Positions 27,448-35,185 of a stretch of DNA of 38,009 nt are shown here, in pieces. Positions within the stretch are counted from its first letter, which is position 1. Every line of letters starts with the position of its first letter. Made by a program: the position numbers and the translations under genes. The notes beneath the pieces were generated by a model. It did not search any database and had not been told where the DNA came from. It saw only the letters and a program-made list of their open reading frames with translations. This stretch comes from Coriobacteriia bacterium (lineage in GTDB: Bacteria > Actinomycetota > Coriobacteriia > Anaerosomatales > Anaerosomataceae), in NCBI GenBank assembly GCA_016933785.1, contig JAFGAG010000017.1, positions 1 to 38,009 of the forward strand, given 5' to 3'.

Positions 27448-28017
27448 ATGATCCGCGGCACCGCCGTCCACCTGACACGTTTCGACGAAGCTAACGCCGA
27501 GCAGGCCCGTGCGTGGCTGAACGACCCCGATGTGAACGAGTGGATGCTCTCCGGACAGCTGCCGATCTCCCGCGCCCAGGAAGCGGGCTTCTACGAGCTC
27601 ACCGAGCGCCAATGGAACGAGGGCTCCGCCTATCGCTTCGAGATCCACGCCGCCGATGACGGCCGCTTCATCGGCATCTGCGGACTGGACTCCACGGACC
27701 TCGTGCACCGCACCGGCGAGGTGGGCATCTTCATCGGGTCGCTCGCCGACCAGAACCGGGGCTACGGGCGCGACGCGATCGTCACGCTGCTGCGCTTCGG
27801 GTTCGATGCCCTCGGCCTGCACCGTATCGCGATCAAAGCCAACGCCGAGAACGAGCGCGCCGTGCATCTCTATTCGTCGATCGGCTTCGTGGAAACCGGC
27901 CGCGAACGCGACGTCGTGTTCATGCGCGGCCGCTTCCGCGACCACGTCTGCTTCGACATGCTCGAGGACGAGTTCCGCGCGCGCTATGGAGGGTCGGCCG
28001 CTCACAGCGAGGCGTAG
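27448..28017 (+). CDS. GNAT-family N-acetyltransferase (RimJ/RimL type)
   Basis: The 189-residue protein has the GNAT fold seen in RimJ/RimL-like N-terminal or small-molecule acetyltransferases. The acetyl-CoA pyrophosphate loop QNRGYGRDA is near residue 107, followed by the HRIAIKANAENERAVHLYSSIGF segment that ends the domain. The acceptor is unknown. The ATG at 27448 has a GGGGAGGGAG ribosome site. It is divergent from glnA and shares a regulatory region with GAAAC repeats, so nitrogen-dependent expression is possible. Its 3' end overlaps the glutamate synthase domain-3 gene by 16 bases, tail to tail. Confidence 0.85.
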   Translation: MIRGTAVHLTRFDEANAEQARAWLNDPDVNEWMLSGQLPISRAQEAGFYELTERQWNEGSAYRFEIHAADDGRFIGICGLDSTDLVHRTGEVGIFIGSLADQNRGYGRDAIVTLLRFGFDALGLHRIAIKANAENERAVHLYSSIGFVETGRERDVVFMRGRFRDHVCFDMLEDEFRARYGGSAAHSEA

Positions 28018-28835
28018 AGCTTCGCGTAGGGACGGTGGCTCATCGGCGCGATCCGCGTGAACGGTGCCGAGAGGATCTCGTCGGCATCCATCCCCATCGC
28101 CTCGGCGTACTCCTCGACGATCGGCCTCAGCTGCGCGACATCGGCCTCTGTGGCCTCCGTGAGGCCCACCTCGGCACCGCACTGCCACGACTCCACCGTG
28201 CCGCGCACGTAGATGACGCCGCCGTGCATGCCCGCGCCGAGGAACGAACCCGCGATCGGCTGTGCCTCGTCGCGGCCGTTCATACCGAGGAGCACCAGCA
28301 CGCCACCGGCCATGTACTCGCCGAAGAAGTCGCGTGCCTTGCCGCCGCACACGAGCACGGGGACATGCTTCTCGAACGCCTTCATGTGAATGCCGATGCG
28401 ATACCCCACATCGCCGCGCACGAAGACGCGCCCGCCGCGCATGCCGTAGCCGAGCACGTCACCGGCGTCACCGTGCACGATGACGCGGCCCGAGCTCATG
28501 GTGTTGCCGACGCCATCCTGCGCGTTGCCGAAGACCTCGATCTCGGCGCCGTCCATGAACATCGCCGTGTCGTTCCCGACCGTGCCGTGGGCCTCGATGC
28601 GAACGCCCGAGTCGCGGAGCCCGGCGCCGATGTAGCGCTGACCGTTCACGCCGGTGACCCGTACGTCACACACACCGGCATCCATGAGTCGCCTGATCGT
28701 GTCGTTGAGTTGCTGGAAGTACACGCCTGTGCTGTCCACGACCGCGGCCTCGCCGTCCCGTTCCACCATCGGCGCGACCTGCCGGTACCCCTCGATCACG
28801 CCCTGTGGCGGGATGCTCGTCGCTGCTTTCACCAT
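28002..28835 (-). CDS. Glutamate synthase, GXGXG (domain 3) subunit
   Basis: The 277-residue protein is the stand-alone C-terminal domain of glutamate synthase, a right-handed beta-helix. Repeated turns GAEIEVFGNAQDGVGNTM, GRVIVHGDAGDVLGYGM, GRVFVRGDVGYRIGIHM and GGVIYVRGTVESWQ show the GXGXG repeat pattern. In the fused enzyme this part is structural and holds the amidotransferase and FMN domains in place. Separate coding of the three parts is the archaeal arrangement, also found in some anaerobic bacteria. AAAGGGG lies before the ATG at 28835, and the gene starts 16 bases after the FMN subunit. It is the last gene of the operon. Confidence 0.9.
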   Translation of the reverse strand: MVKAATSIPPQGVIEGYRQVAPMVERDGEAAVVDSTGVYFQQLNDTIRRLMDAGVCDVRVTGVNGQRYIGAGLRDSGVRIEAHGTVGNDTAMFMDGAEIEVFGNAQDGVGNTMSSGRVIVHGDAGDVLGYGMRGGRVFVRGDVGYRIGIHMKAFEKHVPVLVCGGKARDFFGEYMAGGVLVLLGMNGRDEAQPIAGSFLGAGMHGGVIYVRGTVESWQCGAEVGLTEATEADVAQLRPIVEEYAEAMGMDADEILSAPFTRIAPMSHRPYAKLYASL

Positions 28836-28851
28836 CTCCGGCACCCCTTTC

Positions 28852-30363
28852 CTAGAGTCCGGCCGGCTTGACGCCGAGGATCCGGCACGTCTGTTCATCG
28901 AGCCCGATCGCGCGCAGCCGCTCGCGGCTCCCGCGCAGGCTCTCGACTGCGTTCACACCGAGCGCGCCGAGGATCTCCTGCAACTCGTGGCTCCATGCGT
29001 GCACGAGGTTGGTGAGCCGCTCGGCCCCCCACTCGGGATCGATACGTCGCGTCAGTTCGGGCTTCTGCGTGGTGATGCCCCACGAGCACTTACCGGTGTG
29101 GCAGCTCTGGCAGAGATGACATCCGAGCGCGAGCAGCGTTGCCGTTCCGATCGCCACCACATCGGCGCCGAGCGCGATGGCCTTGGCGGCATCAGCCGAG
29201 GATCGGATTGAGCCTGCCGCGACGATCGATGTCTGGTTGCGGATGCCTTCGTCGCGCAGACGCTGGTCAACGGCCGCAAGCGCGATCTCGATCGGGATGC
29301 CGATGTGGTCGCGCACCACCTGCGGGGCCGCGCCGGTGCCGCCGCGGAAGCCGTCCAGGTAGATGTAGTCAGCGCCTGCGCGCACGATGCCCGAGGCGAT
29401 TGCGGCCACGTTGTGCACCGCGGCGATCTTCACGCCCACCGGCTTGTAGCCGCTCGCCTCCTTGAGCGCATAGATGAGTTGCCGCAGGTCCTCGATCGAG
29501 TAGATGTCGTGATGGGGCGCGGGCGAGATCGCATCGCTCCCCTGCGGGATCATGCGTGTGGCCGACACGTCACGATCGATCTTCTCGCCCGGCAGATGGC
29601 CGCCGATGCCCGGCTTGGCGCCCTGTCCGATCTTGATCTCGAGCGCAGCGGCGCGGTCGAGCACCTCGGGGCTCAGCCCGAAGCGCCCGGAGGCGACCTG
29701 CACGATGATGTTGTCCTGGTAGGGGTAGAGGTCTTCGTGCATGCCGCCCTCACCCGTGTTCATCAACGTCCCGAGCCGTGTGGCAGCCATCGCGATCGAC
29801 CGGTGCACGTTCAGTGACACCGAGCCGTAGCTCATGGGCGAGAACATGATGGGGGTGTCGAGCTTGAGCGCCCGCGCAAGGCCGGCGTCCTCGGCCAGGC
29901 GGAACCCGCCGTTGCCGTCAGGCTCGACCTTCACGCTGTCCGCCTTGCGGCCGAGGTAGGTGCGTAGCTCCATCGGCTCGCGCAGCGGATCGATGGACGG
30001 GTTGGTCACCTGGCATGCGTCGAGCACGAGCTTGTCGAAGATGCGCTCGTAGGGCTTGGGATTGCCCATCGAGGTGAGCAGCACGCCACCGGTCTCGGCC
30101 TGGGTCCACACGCCCTTGCGCGCTTCAGCCGACCAGTTGTCGTTGTCGCGGAATGCAAGCGTGTTCTTCTCGATGGTGATGCAGTGCGCCGGGCAATACG
30201 TCACGCACCGGTGGCACGCGCGGCACTTCTCATCGTGCGGGATCGGACGCTCGTTGAAGTCGTAGACGCCCCACCCGCACTGCTGCACGCAGCGTCCGCA
30301 CTTGTGACACTTGTCGTAGTCGATCTTCACCCGGAATTCGGGCTGTACGAGAGTCTGCTGCAT
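28852..30363 (-). CDS. Glutamate synthase, ferredoxin plus FMN-binding (domain 2) subunit, archaeal type
   Basis: The 503-residue catalytic subunit forms glutamate from 2-oxoglutarate and ammonia. The N-terminus is a 2[4Fe-4S] ferredoxin with Cys19, 22, 25, 29 and Cys47, 50, 53, 57. The central and C-terminal part is the FMN barrel, with PMSYGSVS, GEGGMHEDLYPY, KIGQGAKPGIGGHLPGEK, LDGFRGGTGAAP and, near the end, CHLCQSCHTGKC, the Cys set for the Fe-S cluster next to FMN. This ferredoxin-fused form is the archaeal type and needs no NADPH subunit on the same chain. No gltD is in the window. The gene starts one base after the amidotransferase stop, so translation is coupled. Confidence 0.93.
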   Translation of the reverse strand: MQQTLVQPEFRVKIDYDKCHKCGRCVQQCGWGVYDFNERPIPHDEKCRACHRCVTYCPAHCITIEKNTLAFRDNDNWSAEARKGVWTQAETGGVLLTSMGNPKPYERIFDKLVLDACQVTNPSIDPLREPMELRTYLGRKADSVKVEPDGNGGFRLAEDAGLARALKLDTPIMFSPMSYGSVSLNVHRSIAMAATRLGTLMNTGEGGMHEDLYPYQDNIIVQVASGRFGLSPEVLDRAAALEIKIGQGAKPGIGGHLPGEKIDRDVSATRMIPQGSDAISPAPHHDIYSIEDLRQLIYALKEASGYKPVGVKIAAVHNVAAIASGIVRAGADYIYLDGFRGGTGAAPQVVRDHIGIPIEIALAAVDQRLRDEGIRNQTSIVAAGSIRSSADAAKAIALGADVVAIGTATLLALGCHLCQSCHTGKCSWGITTQKPELTRRIDPEWGAERLTNLVHAWSHELQEILGALGVNAVESLRGSRERLRAIGLDEQTCRILGVKPAGL

Positions 30364-30364
30364 G

Positions 30365-31594
30365 CTATACCGCCACTTCCATGAGTTCGTCGCAGGCCTC
30401 GGCCGCTGTCACGGCACACGAGATCTCTCCGGCCGTCGCATGCAGCTGGTTGTGGAACGGCAGATCCATCCCCTTCACGCGCGCGACGACCGGCTCGCCA
30501 GCCCGTGGGGTCCACAAGACGTCGGGTGCTTCCATGACGGTGCGGATGGCGCTCTCCTCCGAGGCGACCATCAGCGTGCTACCCGTGCGCGCAGCCACGA
30601 GCGGGCGGAGTTTGATGCGGTCGTTCAAGGCGACCATGCCGCCGTTGAAGCCGAGCACGATCGCGAAGGGGCCGTTGAGCATCCCTGGGCCGTAGACGGC
30701 CCGGAGCGACCGCATGAGCGATGCCTGCTCGGCGTCCATACGCTCGATATCGGTCCACAGTGGTGGCGCGAGCACCTTACACGCGAGCTCCACGGGCAAC
30801 TGATGGCGACGGAGCAGGAGGTCGAAGAGGTACGCGGCGACCTCGGTGTCGGTCCCAAGCGAGCACGTGTAGCCGAACTGCTCGAGATAGCGGGAGTTGA
30901 TGCCGTAGCTCGAGATCTCACCGTTGTGCACGATCGACCAGTCCAGGAGCGTGAAGGGGTGCGCGCCTCCCCACCAGCCGGGAGTGTTGGTCGGGAACCG
31001 GTTGTGCCCCACCCACGTGTGGCCCGCGTATTCCTCCAGGCGGAAGTAATGACCGATCTCCTCGGGATACCCCACTCCCTTGAACGCACCCATGTTCTTG
31101 CCCGATGAAGCGACGAACGCGCCATCGACGCCTGCGTTGATCGCCATGACCACACCTACGACGAGGTCCTCAGGAGTGAGCTCCTGCTCCTCGAGGATCT
31201 CCTCGCGCGGCATCATGAAGTAGCGCCACAACAGCGGTGCGTCGTGGATGCCCTTGACCGCGCGCGTGGGCATCGGCTCGGCGTGCTCGATCAAGAAGCG
31301 GCCGGCCAGGATCTCCTCGGCCTCGGTCTTGGCCCGCAGGTCGTGGTACATCATGTGGAAGCAGAAGTGGTCCGGGTAGTCGGGGTAGATCCCGTAACCG
31401 GCAAAGCCGCCACCGAGGCCGTTGCCGCGATCACGCTGGACGGCCATCGCGCGGATCGGCTCCTCGCCGCTCATGAGCGCGCCGCTCTCGTCGCAGATGC
31501 CCATGAGACCGCAGCCGCCGTGGATCTTGAACGGCGACTCCTCGCGGTAGTTCGCGGGCGCGAATCCGTCGTACCGGCTGAGGTCGTATGCCAT
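30365..31594 (-). CDS. Glutamate synthase, glutamine amidotransferase (domain 1) subunit
   Basis: The 409-residue class II amidotransferase releases ammonia from glutamine for the FMN subunit. The likely nucleophile is Cys28 in HGGCGLMGICDE, so about 27 residues would be removed as a propeptide. Other family residues are HNRFPTNTPGWWGGAHPF, the NGE in IVHNGEISSYG and GTDTEVAAYLFD. The ATG at 31594 is chosen because AAGGAG lies eight bases upstream, inside the end of hdrBC; a GTG at 31603 that overlaps the hdrBC stop is the alternative. The gene is coupled on both sides. Confidence 0.92.
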   Translation of the reverse strand: MAYDLSRYDGFAPANYREESPFKIHGGCGLMGICDESGALMSGEEPIRAMAVQRDRGNGLGGGFAGYGIYPDYPDHFCFHMMYHDLRAKTEAEEILAGRFLIEHAEPMPTRAVKGIHDAPLLWRYFMMPREEILEEQELTPEDLVVGVVMAINAGVDGAFVASSGKNMGAFKGVGYPEEIGHYFRLEEYAGHTWVGHNRFPTNTPGWWGGAHPFTLLDWSIVHNGEISSYGINSRYLEQFGYTCSLGTDTEVAAYLFDLLLRRHQLPVELACKVLAPPLWTDIERMDAEQASLMRSLRAVYGPGMLNGPFAIVLGFNGGMVALNDRIKLRPLVAARTGSTLMVASEESAIRTVMEAPDVLWTPRAGEPVVARVKGMDLPFHNQLHATAGEISCAVTAAEACDELMEVAV

Positions 31595-31599
31595 CTTCC

Positions 31600-32973
31600 T
31601 CACTCCTTTTCCGCTGTGGCCGTGAGTCGACCGGGCGCGTCGCTGGTTCCGGACGCGTCCGAGCCGAGCAACCGGCCGATGACGTCGCCGCCGCCCGTGG
31701 GAAGCGGGGCGAGACCGAGTTTCTTGCGTGCGCCCTCCTTAGGCCGTCCGAGTGCGCCCGTCGAGAGGAACTCGGCGTATGCCGCAGTCACGCTCTCCGG
31801 GCCGCATCCGCGACCCATCGCGAGCTCCTTGAGCTGCCTGAAGACGCCCGCCATACCGATGCGGCTATGGCACATCTCCTGGCACGTGTAGCACTCAAGG
31901 CACTTCCAGAGATCGCCTTCGGCGAGCACCTCATCGAGGCGACCCTCGAGTAACGCCGCGATGATGTCGTTGGGCTGGAAGGAGGGGTCGACCTTGCAGA
32001 CCGGGCAGTCGTCCTTGCACGCCTGGCATGAGTCGCACTTCACGAGAAGCGAGACATCGAAGTGCTCGGCGAGTCGACGCCTGTCTTCGGTGCGCGTCTC
32101 CCACGCCGCGAGGAACGAGTCCACCGGTACGCGGTGCATGCCGAGGCCGATCTCGTCCGGCGCGTGTCCCATCGCGAGCGCGATCAGCTCCGAGAGGTAG
32201 AAGACCGGGACGTGGACGTCTTCGTTGCCCCGCTGGAGCGCGGCCTGGTTGAGATCGAACTGCTGGAAGCAGCTCGGACAGACCACGACGAGTGCGTCGG
32301 CGCCCTCGGCTTGCACGTCGTAGAGCTTGCGACGGCAGAACGCGAGTGAGCCCTCTCGCTCGCCCACGCGGTCGAGCGCGCCCCCGCAGCACTGCATCTT
32401 GGTGGTGTAGTCCACGACCTTCGCGCCGAGCGCCGAGACGAGCTCCTCGACCTTCGTCGGATTGAGCGGATCGTCCCAGCGCACCGCGGGCTGGGGACGC
32501 AACAGGTGACAGCCGTAATGGACGGCCACGCGCATGCCGGAGAGCGGCTTCGTGACCCGGGCTGCGAGCGCCCCGGCGCCCACGGTATCGGCAAGCCACT
32601 CGGCAAAGTGCATGATGTCCAGCGCGCCCTCGTAGCGCAGACCCTCGGCAGCAAGGCGCTGGTTGATGCGCTCCCTGCTCCGCCAGTCGCTGGCGAGGTG
32701 GCTCGCGGCCTCCTTGAACGTGGAATAGCAGCCGTTGCACGGAGTCACGACGCCGAGCGATGCCCGCTCCACGATCGCGAGGTTGCGCGCCGCCGCGGTG
32801 TGAAACGCGTCCTCGTCGTTCGCCTTCACGAGCGTGCCCTCAGGGCAGCACGTGTGGCCGGCGAGCTCGTGGACGGTCGCGCCGAGGTCTTCGAAGACCA
32901 CGCGCGTCGCCTTCTCGATGAAGGGGAACCTCGCGGGGATGGTGCATCCCCAGAAGACCGCGAACTCCCGCAT
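31600..32973 (-). CDS. HdrB-HdrC fusion (heterodisulfide-reductase-like Fe-S protein)
   Basis: The 457-residue protein joins an HdrB part to an HdrC part. Residues 1-285 hold two complete CCG motifs: Cys10-x31-CC(42,43)-x35-CNGC, and YGC-x39-CC-x35-CPSC. Both match the consensus for non-cubane [4Fe-4S] clusters that handle disulfides in HdrB. The C-terminal part has CDSCQACKDDCPVC and CLECYTCQEMC, two [4Fe-4S] sites as in HdrC. It has no HdrA or flavin domain. It is the first gene of the glutamate synthase operon; the next start is five bases away. GGAGGTGA stands seven bases before the ATG at 32973. Likely role: electron supply to glutamate synthase, an inference. Confidence 0.85.
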   Translation of the reverse strand: MREFAVFWGCTIPARFPFIEKATRVVFEDLGATVHELAGHTCCPEGTLVKANDEDAFHTAAARNLAIVERASLGVVTPCNGCYSTFKEAASHLASDWRSRERINQRLAAEGLRYEGALDIMHFAEWLADTVGAGALAARVTKPLSGMRVAVHYGCHLLRPQPAVRWDDPLNPTKVEELVSALGAKVVDYTTKMQCCGGALDRVGEREGSLAFCRRKLYDVQAEGADALVVVCPSCFQQFDLNQAALQRGNEDVHVPVFYLSELIALAMGHAPDEIGLGMHRVPVDSFLAAWETRTEDRRRLAEHFDVSLLVKCDSCQACKDDCPVCKVDPSFQPNDIIAALLEGRLDEVLAEGDLWKCLECYTCQEMCHSRIGMAGVFRQLKELAMGRGCGPESVTAAYAEFLSTGALGRPKEGARKKLGLAPLPTGGGDVIGRLLGSDASGTSDAPGRLTATAEKE

Positions 32974-33008
32974 CGTCCACTCACCTCCACTGCCCGGAAA
33001 ACGAAAAA

Positions 33009-33043
33009 CGCCCACCCGGACCGTCTATTGGTCCGTGTGAGCG
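33009..33043 (-). terminator. Leader intrinsic terminator (attenuator) of the hdrBC-gltB operon
   Basis: On the minus strand a 13-bp stem with one A-G mismatch (arms 33043-33030 and 33022-33009, loop AAUAGAC) is followed at once by UUUUU and then a second U-run. It ends 35 bases before the hdrBC start codon and after the promoter, so it should stop transcription inside the leader unless prevented. Its 5' arm contains the 3' arm of the second ANTAR hairpin. Confidence 0.85.
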
Positions 33044-33082
33044 TCGTTGCTCGTCTCTTCTATTCGGCTCGCCATTGAGCCG
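33039..33082 (-). ncRNA. ANTAR-target RNA (dual hexaloop antiterminator) in the hdrBC-gltB leader
   Basis: Hairpin P1 (33082-33065) is CGGCUC-AAUGGC-GAGCCG, a 6-bp stem with a six-base loop. After a 12-base linker, hairpin P2 (33052-33039) is GAGC-AACGAC-GCUC. Both loops have A at position 1 and G at position 4, the defining features of ANTAR-target RNAs bound by EutV, NasR and AmiR-type proteins. P2 and the terminator share 33042-33039, so only one can form. Binding of a phosphorylated ANTAR dimer to P1-P2 would free the operon for transcription. An ANTAR regulator is encoded at 35186-35755. P2 has only four base pairs, the weakest point. Confidence 0.8.
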
Positions 33083-33089
33083 TGCAGCG

Positions 33090-33095
33090 ATTCTA
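33090..33095 (-). promoter_or_regulatory. -10 box of the hdrBC-gltB operon
   Basis: TAGAAT (five of six consensus bases) on the minus strand would start transcription at about 33083, one base before hairpin P1. At 17-base spacing the -35 is TTCCCA, poor, which fits a promoter that needs an activator. Confidence 0.6.
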
Positions 33096-33126
33096 GCAGG
33101 CGCGCGCCCTCATGGGAAGTGGCGCC

Positions 33127-33142
33127 GAAACGCGCGTGAAAC
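33127..33142 (+). promoter_or_regulatory. GlnR-type box upstream of the hdrBC-gltB promoter
   Basis: GAAAC-GCGCGT-GAAAC, the same 10 fixed bases and spacing as at glnA, in inverted orientation relative to transcription. Its centre is about 51 bases upstream of the predicted start site, a usual position for an activator. Confidence 0.6.
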
Positions 33143-33174
33143 GAAGCGCGCTCCCATCGCTCCCGGGTCGGGCT

Positions 33175-35130
33175 CTACCAGAGTGCTTCTATCGCGCAGC
33201 GTACGTCCGTGCTGATCGCTCCGGTTCCGCCGAAGACCGTGACCTGTGGGGGCCGTCCGCCGGTGAGATAGCTGGCGACTCCCGCGTGCAGCGCCGTTGG
33301 AGGCGTGATGAGGAGCGGGCCGTTGTGATCCGCGCACAGTACCGCCCCGGTGAGAGCATCCGGAAACGTCGCGCCGGTCGCCACGCCGGCCGATATGCTC
33401 GGCGTCGGCCAGAACTCCCCTGCGATGGCAAGCGATGTCTCGTACCTCGTCGGACCGGCCAGACGCTTCACCGTGCCCGATACGTACGGATCGATCGCCG
33501 CAGCGACCGCAGCGTTCACGACTGACTCGCCCCCGGCGATGTATGCCCTCAAGAACGGTGCATGGCCGGACAGGTAGTCGCGGACCGTGACAGGAAGCTG
33601 ATCGGTGCCCGTGAGCAACACCGGCATCTGGAGATGCGCTGCCGGCGCCGACGCGCTGAGCGCATCGGGGAAGTCGCCGCCGTACGCGAGGAAGAACCGG
33701 TCTGCTCCCGGCAGCTTCTGCGCGACGAGCACCGAGGTCTCGTAACGGTCGGCGCCCCCGAGACGGGTGACCGCGTAGCCCCGCGAGCCGAGCACGGTGT
33801 CGACCGACCCCGGCACGGCGCCCGTTCCGCCCACGACATGGACCCTACCGCCAGGCCGGAGCACTCGATCGAGCTCCGCGAGCGTCGCAGCGGAAAGGCC
33901 AGCCGCATCGCTCAATAGGATGGGCCCACGCTCCTCCGCCGCAAGCGGCCCCGCGACCATCGCGTCGGCGTAGTTCGTGCCGGTGCATACCACCAGCGAG
34001 TCCACCGAGTCCGGCAGAGGATAGAGCGCCTTGCTCACCTCGATAGCGGTCCCGTACCGGTCAGCGCCGTACAGTTCCTCGGCCGAGAGGACCCACCACC
34101 GGGCGACGCCTTCGAACCCGGCGGTGTGCAGGTAGCTGCCGGTGGGGTCGAGCTCCATGAGCGACACACCCTGCCCCGGAGCCTCACCAGGCTGGATCGC
34201 GATGTAGCCTCCGAGACCGCTCGTGGATTGGAAGACGCCACCGGTGTGATCGGTCCCCAGGTCCGTGCCAAGGAACACTCGACCCTTGGAGTCGGTGGTG
34301 ATCGCACGGATCCGGCCGTCACAGGATGTAGTGACCCCGGCCCAGCTGTCGCCGTAGGTGTCGCTGTACCGGAGATAACCGTTGACCGCAGCGTAGACGC
34401 GGCCGAGATGGGCACGGTCGACGCGCACGTCCTTGACCGGGATGTCCGCGAATGCACGGGCCCAGGTGACGCCGTAGTCGCTGCTGTAGTAGAGACCGCC
34501 CCCGGTGCCCCCCGTCCCGTCGTTCGCGGCCACGAACACCCGCCCGGTGGCCGCAACGTCGATGGCGTTGACCGATCCCGGCGTCGCGGTCGGTGTCTTG
34601 ACCTCGCGAGACGTCCAGCTGAGCGCGTTGTTGGTCGTGAAGTCCAGCCACGCACGGGGCGTGGGTACGTTGTTGGCCGCTATGAAGATGCGGTCACTGT
34701 CGCCCGGGTCGACACGGATGTCGATGATGTCGTGCCCAGGGAACGCGCCGAGCGATGTCCACGTCGTCCCCGCGTTCGTCCCGCTCCAGAGAGTGCTGCC
34801 ACCTGCCAGCAGCGCCGCGCCGCGCATCGCGAGCGCCACGTCGCCGATGTCGACCAGTGCGTTGTCACTCCCCGAGATCGGCGCCCAGTTCGCGCCACGA
34901 TCGAGGGACTTGTACACAGCCCCCGGTGGGTCGGTCAGGTATGCGGTGGAAGCGTACAGGCGCGTCGGTAGCGTGGGGTCGACCGCGAGTCCCGTCACCC
35001 AGTTGTTCTCCCACGAGCTGGTATCGAGCTTCTGCGGCGCCAGTTCCCGGACCGAGTCCGCGTGGGCGATGGCCGGCAGCGCCAGCAGGAGCGTGAAGCA
35101 GAGAACGACGGCCGTGATCCCTGACTTCAT
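33175..35130 (-). CDS. Secreted surface protein: BNR/sortilin-like propeller with three CWB2 repeats
   Basis: The 651-residue protein has a signal peptide (residues about 1-24, cut near AHA), a region of about 310 residues with Asp-box/BNR-like units such as YKSLDRGANWAPIS, LWSGTNAGTTWTSL and YYSSDYGVTWARAF, typical of beta-propellers, and three cell-wall-binding type 2 repeats from about residue 352 to the end (each with a DRY-type element and a DFPDAL or NYADAM core). It should be held on the cell wall. The ligand or substrate is unknown. GGGGAG lies seven bases before the ATG. It starts 55 bases after pdtaR on the same strand and may be co-transcribed with it. Confidence 0.87.
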   Translation of the reverse strand: MKSGITAVVLCFTLLLALPAIAHADSVRELAPQKLDTSSWENNWVTGLAVDPTLPTRLYASTAYLTDPPGAVYKSLDRGANWAPISGSDNALVDIGDVALAMRGAALLAGGSTLWSGTNAGTTWTSLGAFPGHDIIDIRVDPGDSDRIFIAANNVPTPRAWLDFTTNNALSWTSREVKTPTATPGSVNAIDVAATGRVFVAANDGTGGTGGGLYYSSDYGVTWARAFADIPVKDVRVDRAHLGRVYAAVNGYLRYSDTYGDSWAGVTTSCDGRIRAITTDSKGRVFLGTDLGTDHTGGVFQSTSGLGGYIAIQPGEAPGQGVSLMELDPTGSYLHTAGFEGVARWWVLSAEELYGADRYGTAIEVSKALYPLPDSVDSLVVCTGTNYADAMVAGPLAAEERGPILLSDAAGLSAATLAELDRVLRPGGRVHVVGGTGAVPGSVDTVLGSRGYAVTRLGGADRYETSVLVAQKLPGADRFFLAYGGDFPDALSASAPAAHLQMPVLLTGTDQLPVTVRDYLSGHAPFLRAYIAGGESVVNAAVAAAIDPYVSGTVKRLAGPTRYETSLAIAGEFWPTPSISAGVATGATFPDALTGAVLCADHNGPLLITPPTALHAGVASYLTGGRPPQVTVFGGTGAISTDVRCAIEALW

Positions 35131-35185
35131 AATGGGTCTCCCCTCCCCGATGGTAGCTACTTCCTACCCAGGCGGAGGGCTGATG

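Noticed and set aside
33009-33043. T-box or glutamine riboswitch in the hdrBC leader.
   Set aside because: The GGGUGG in the terminator lacks the following ACC of a T-box, no specifier loop is seen, and the conserved core of the glnA/glutamine-I motif is absent.
33025-33075. A 16-codon open frame in the hdrBC leader that could be an attenuation leader peptide, ending in a Gln codon.
   Set aside because: Its ATG lies in the loop of hairpin P1, only about eight bases from the predicted transcript start, with no ribosome site and no run of one regulatory codon. The ANTAR explanation accounts for the structure better.
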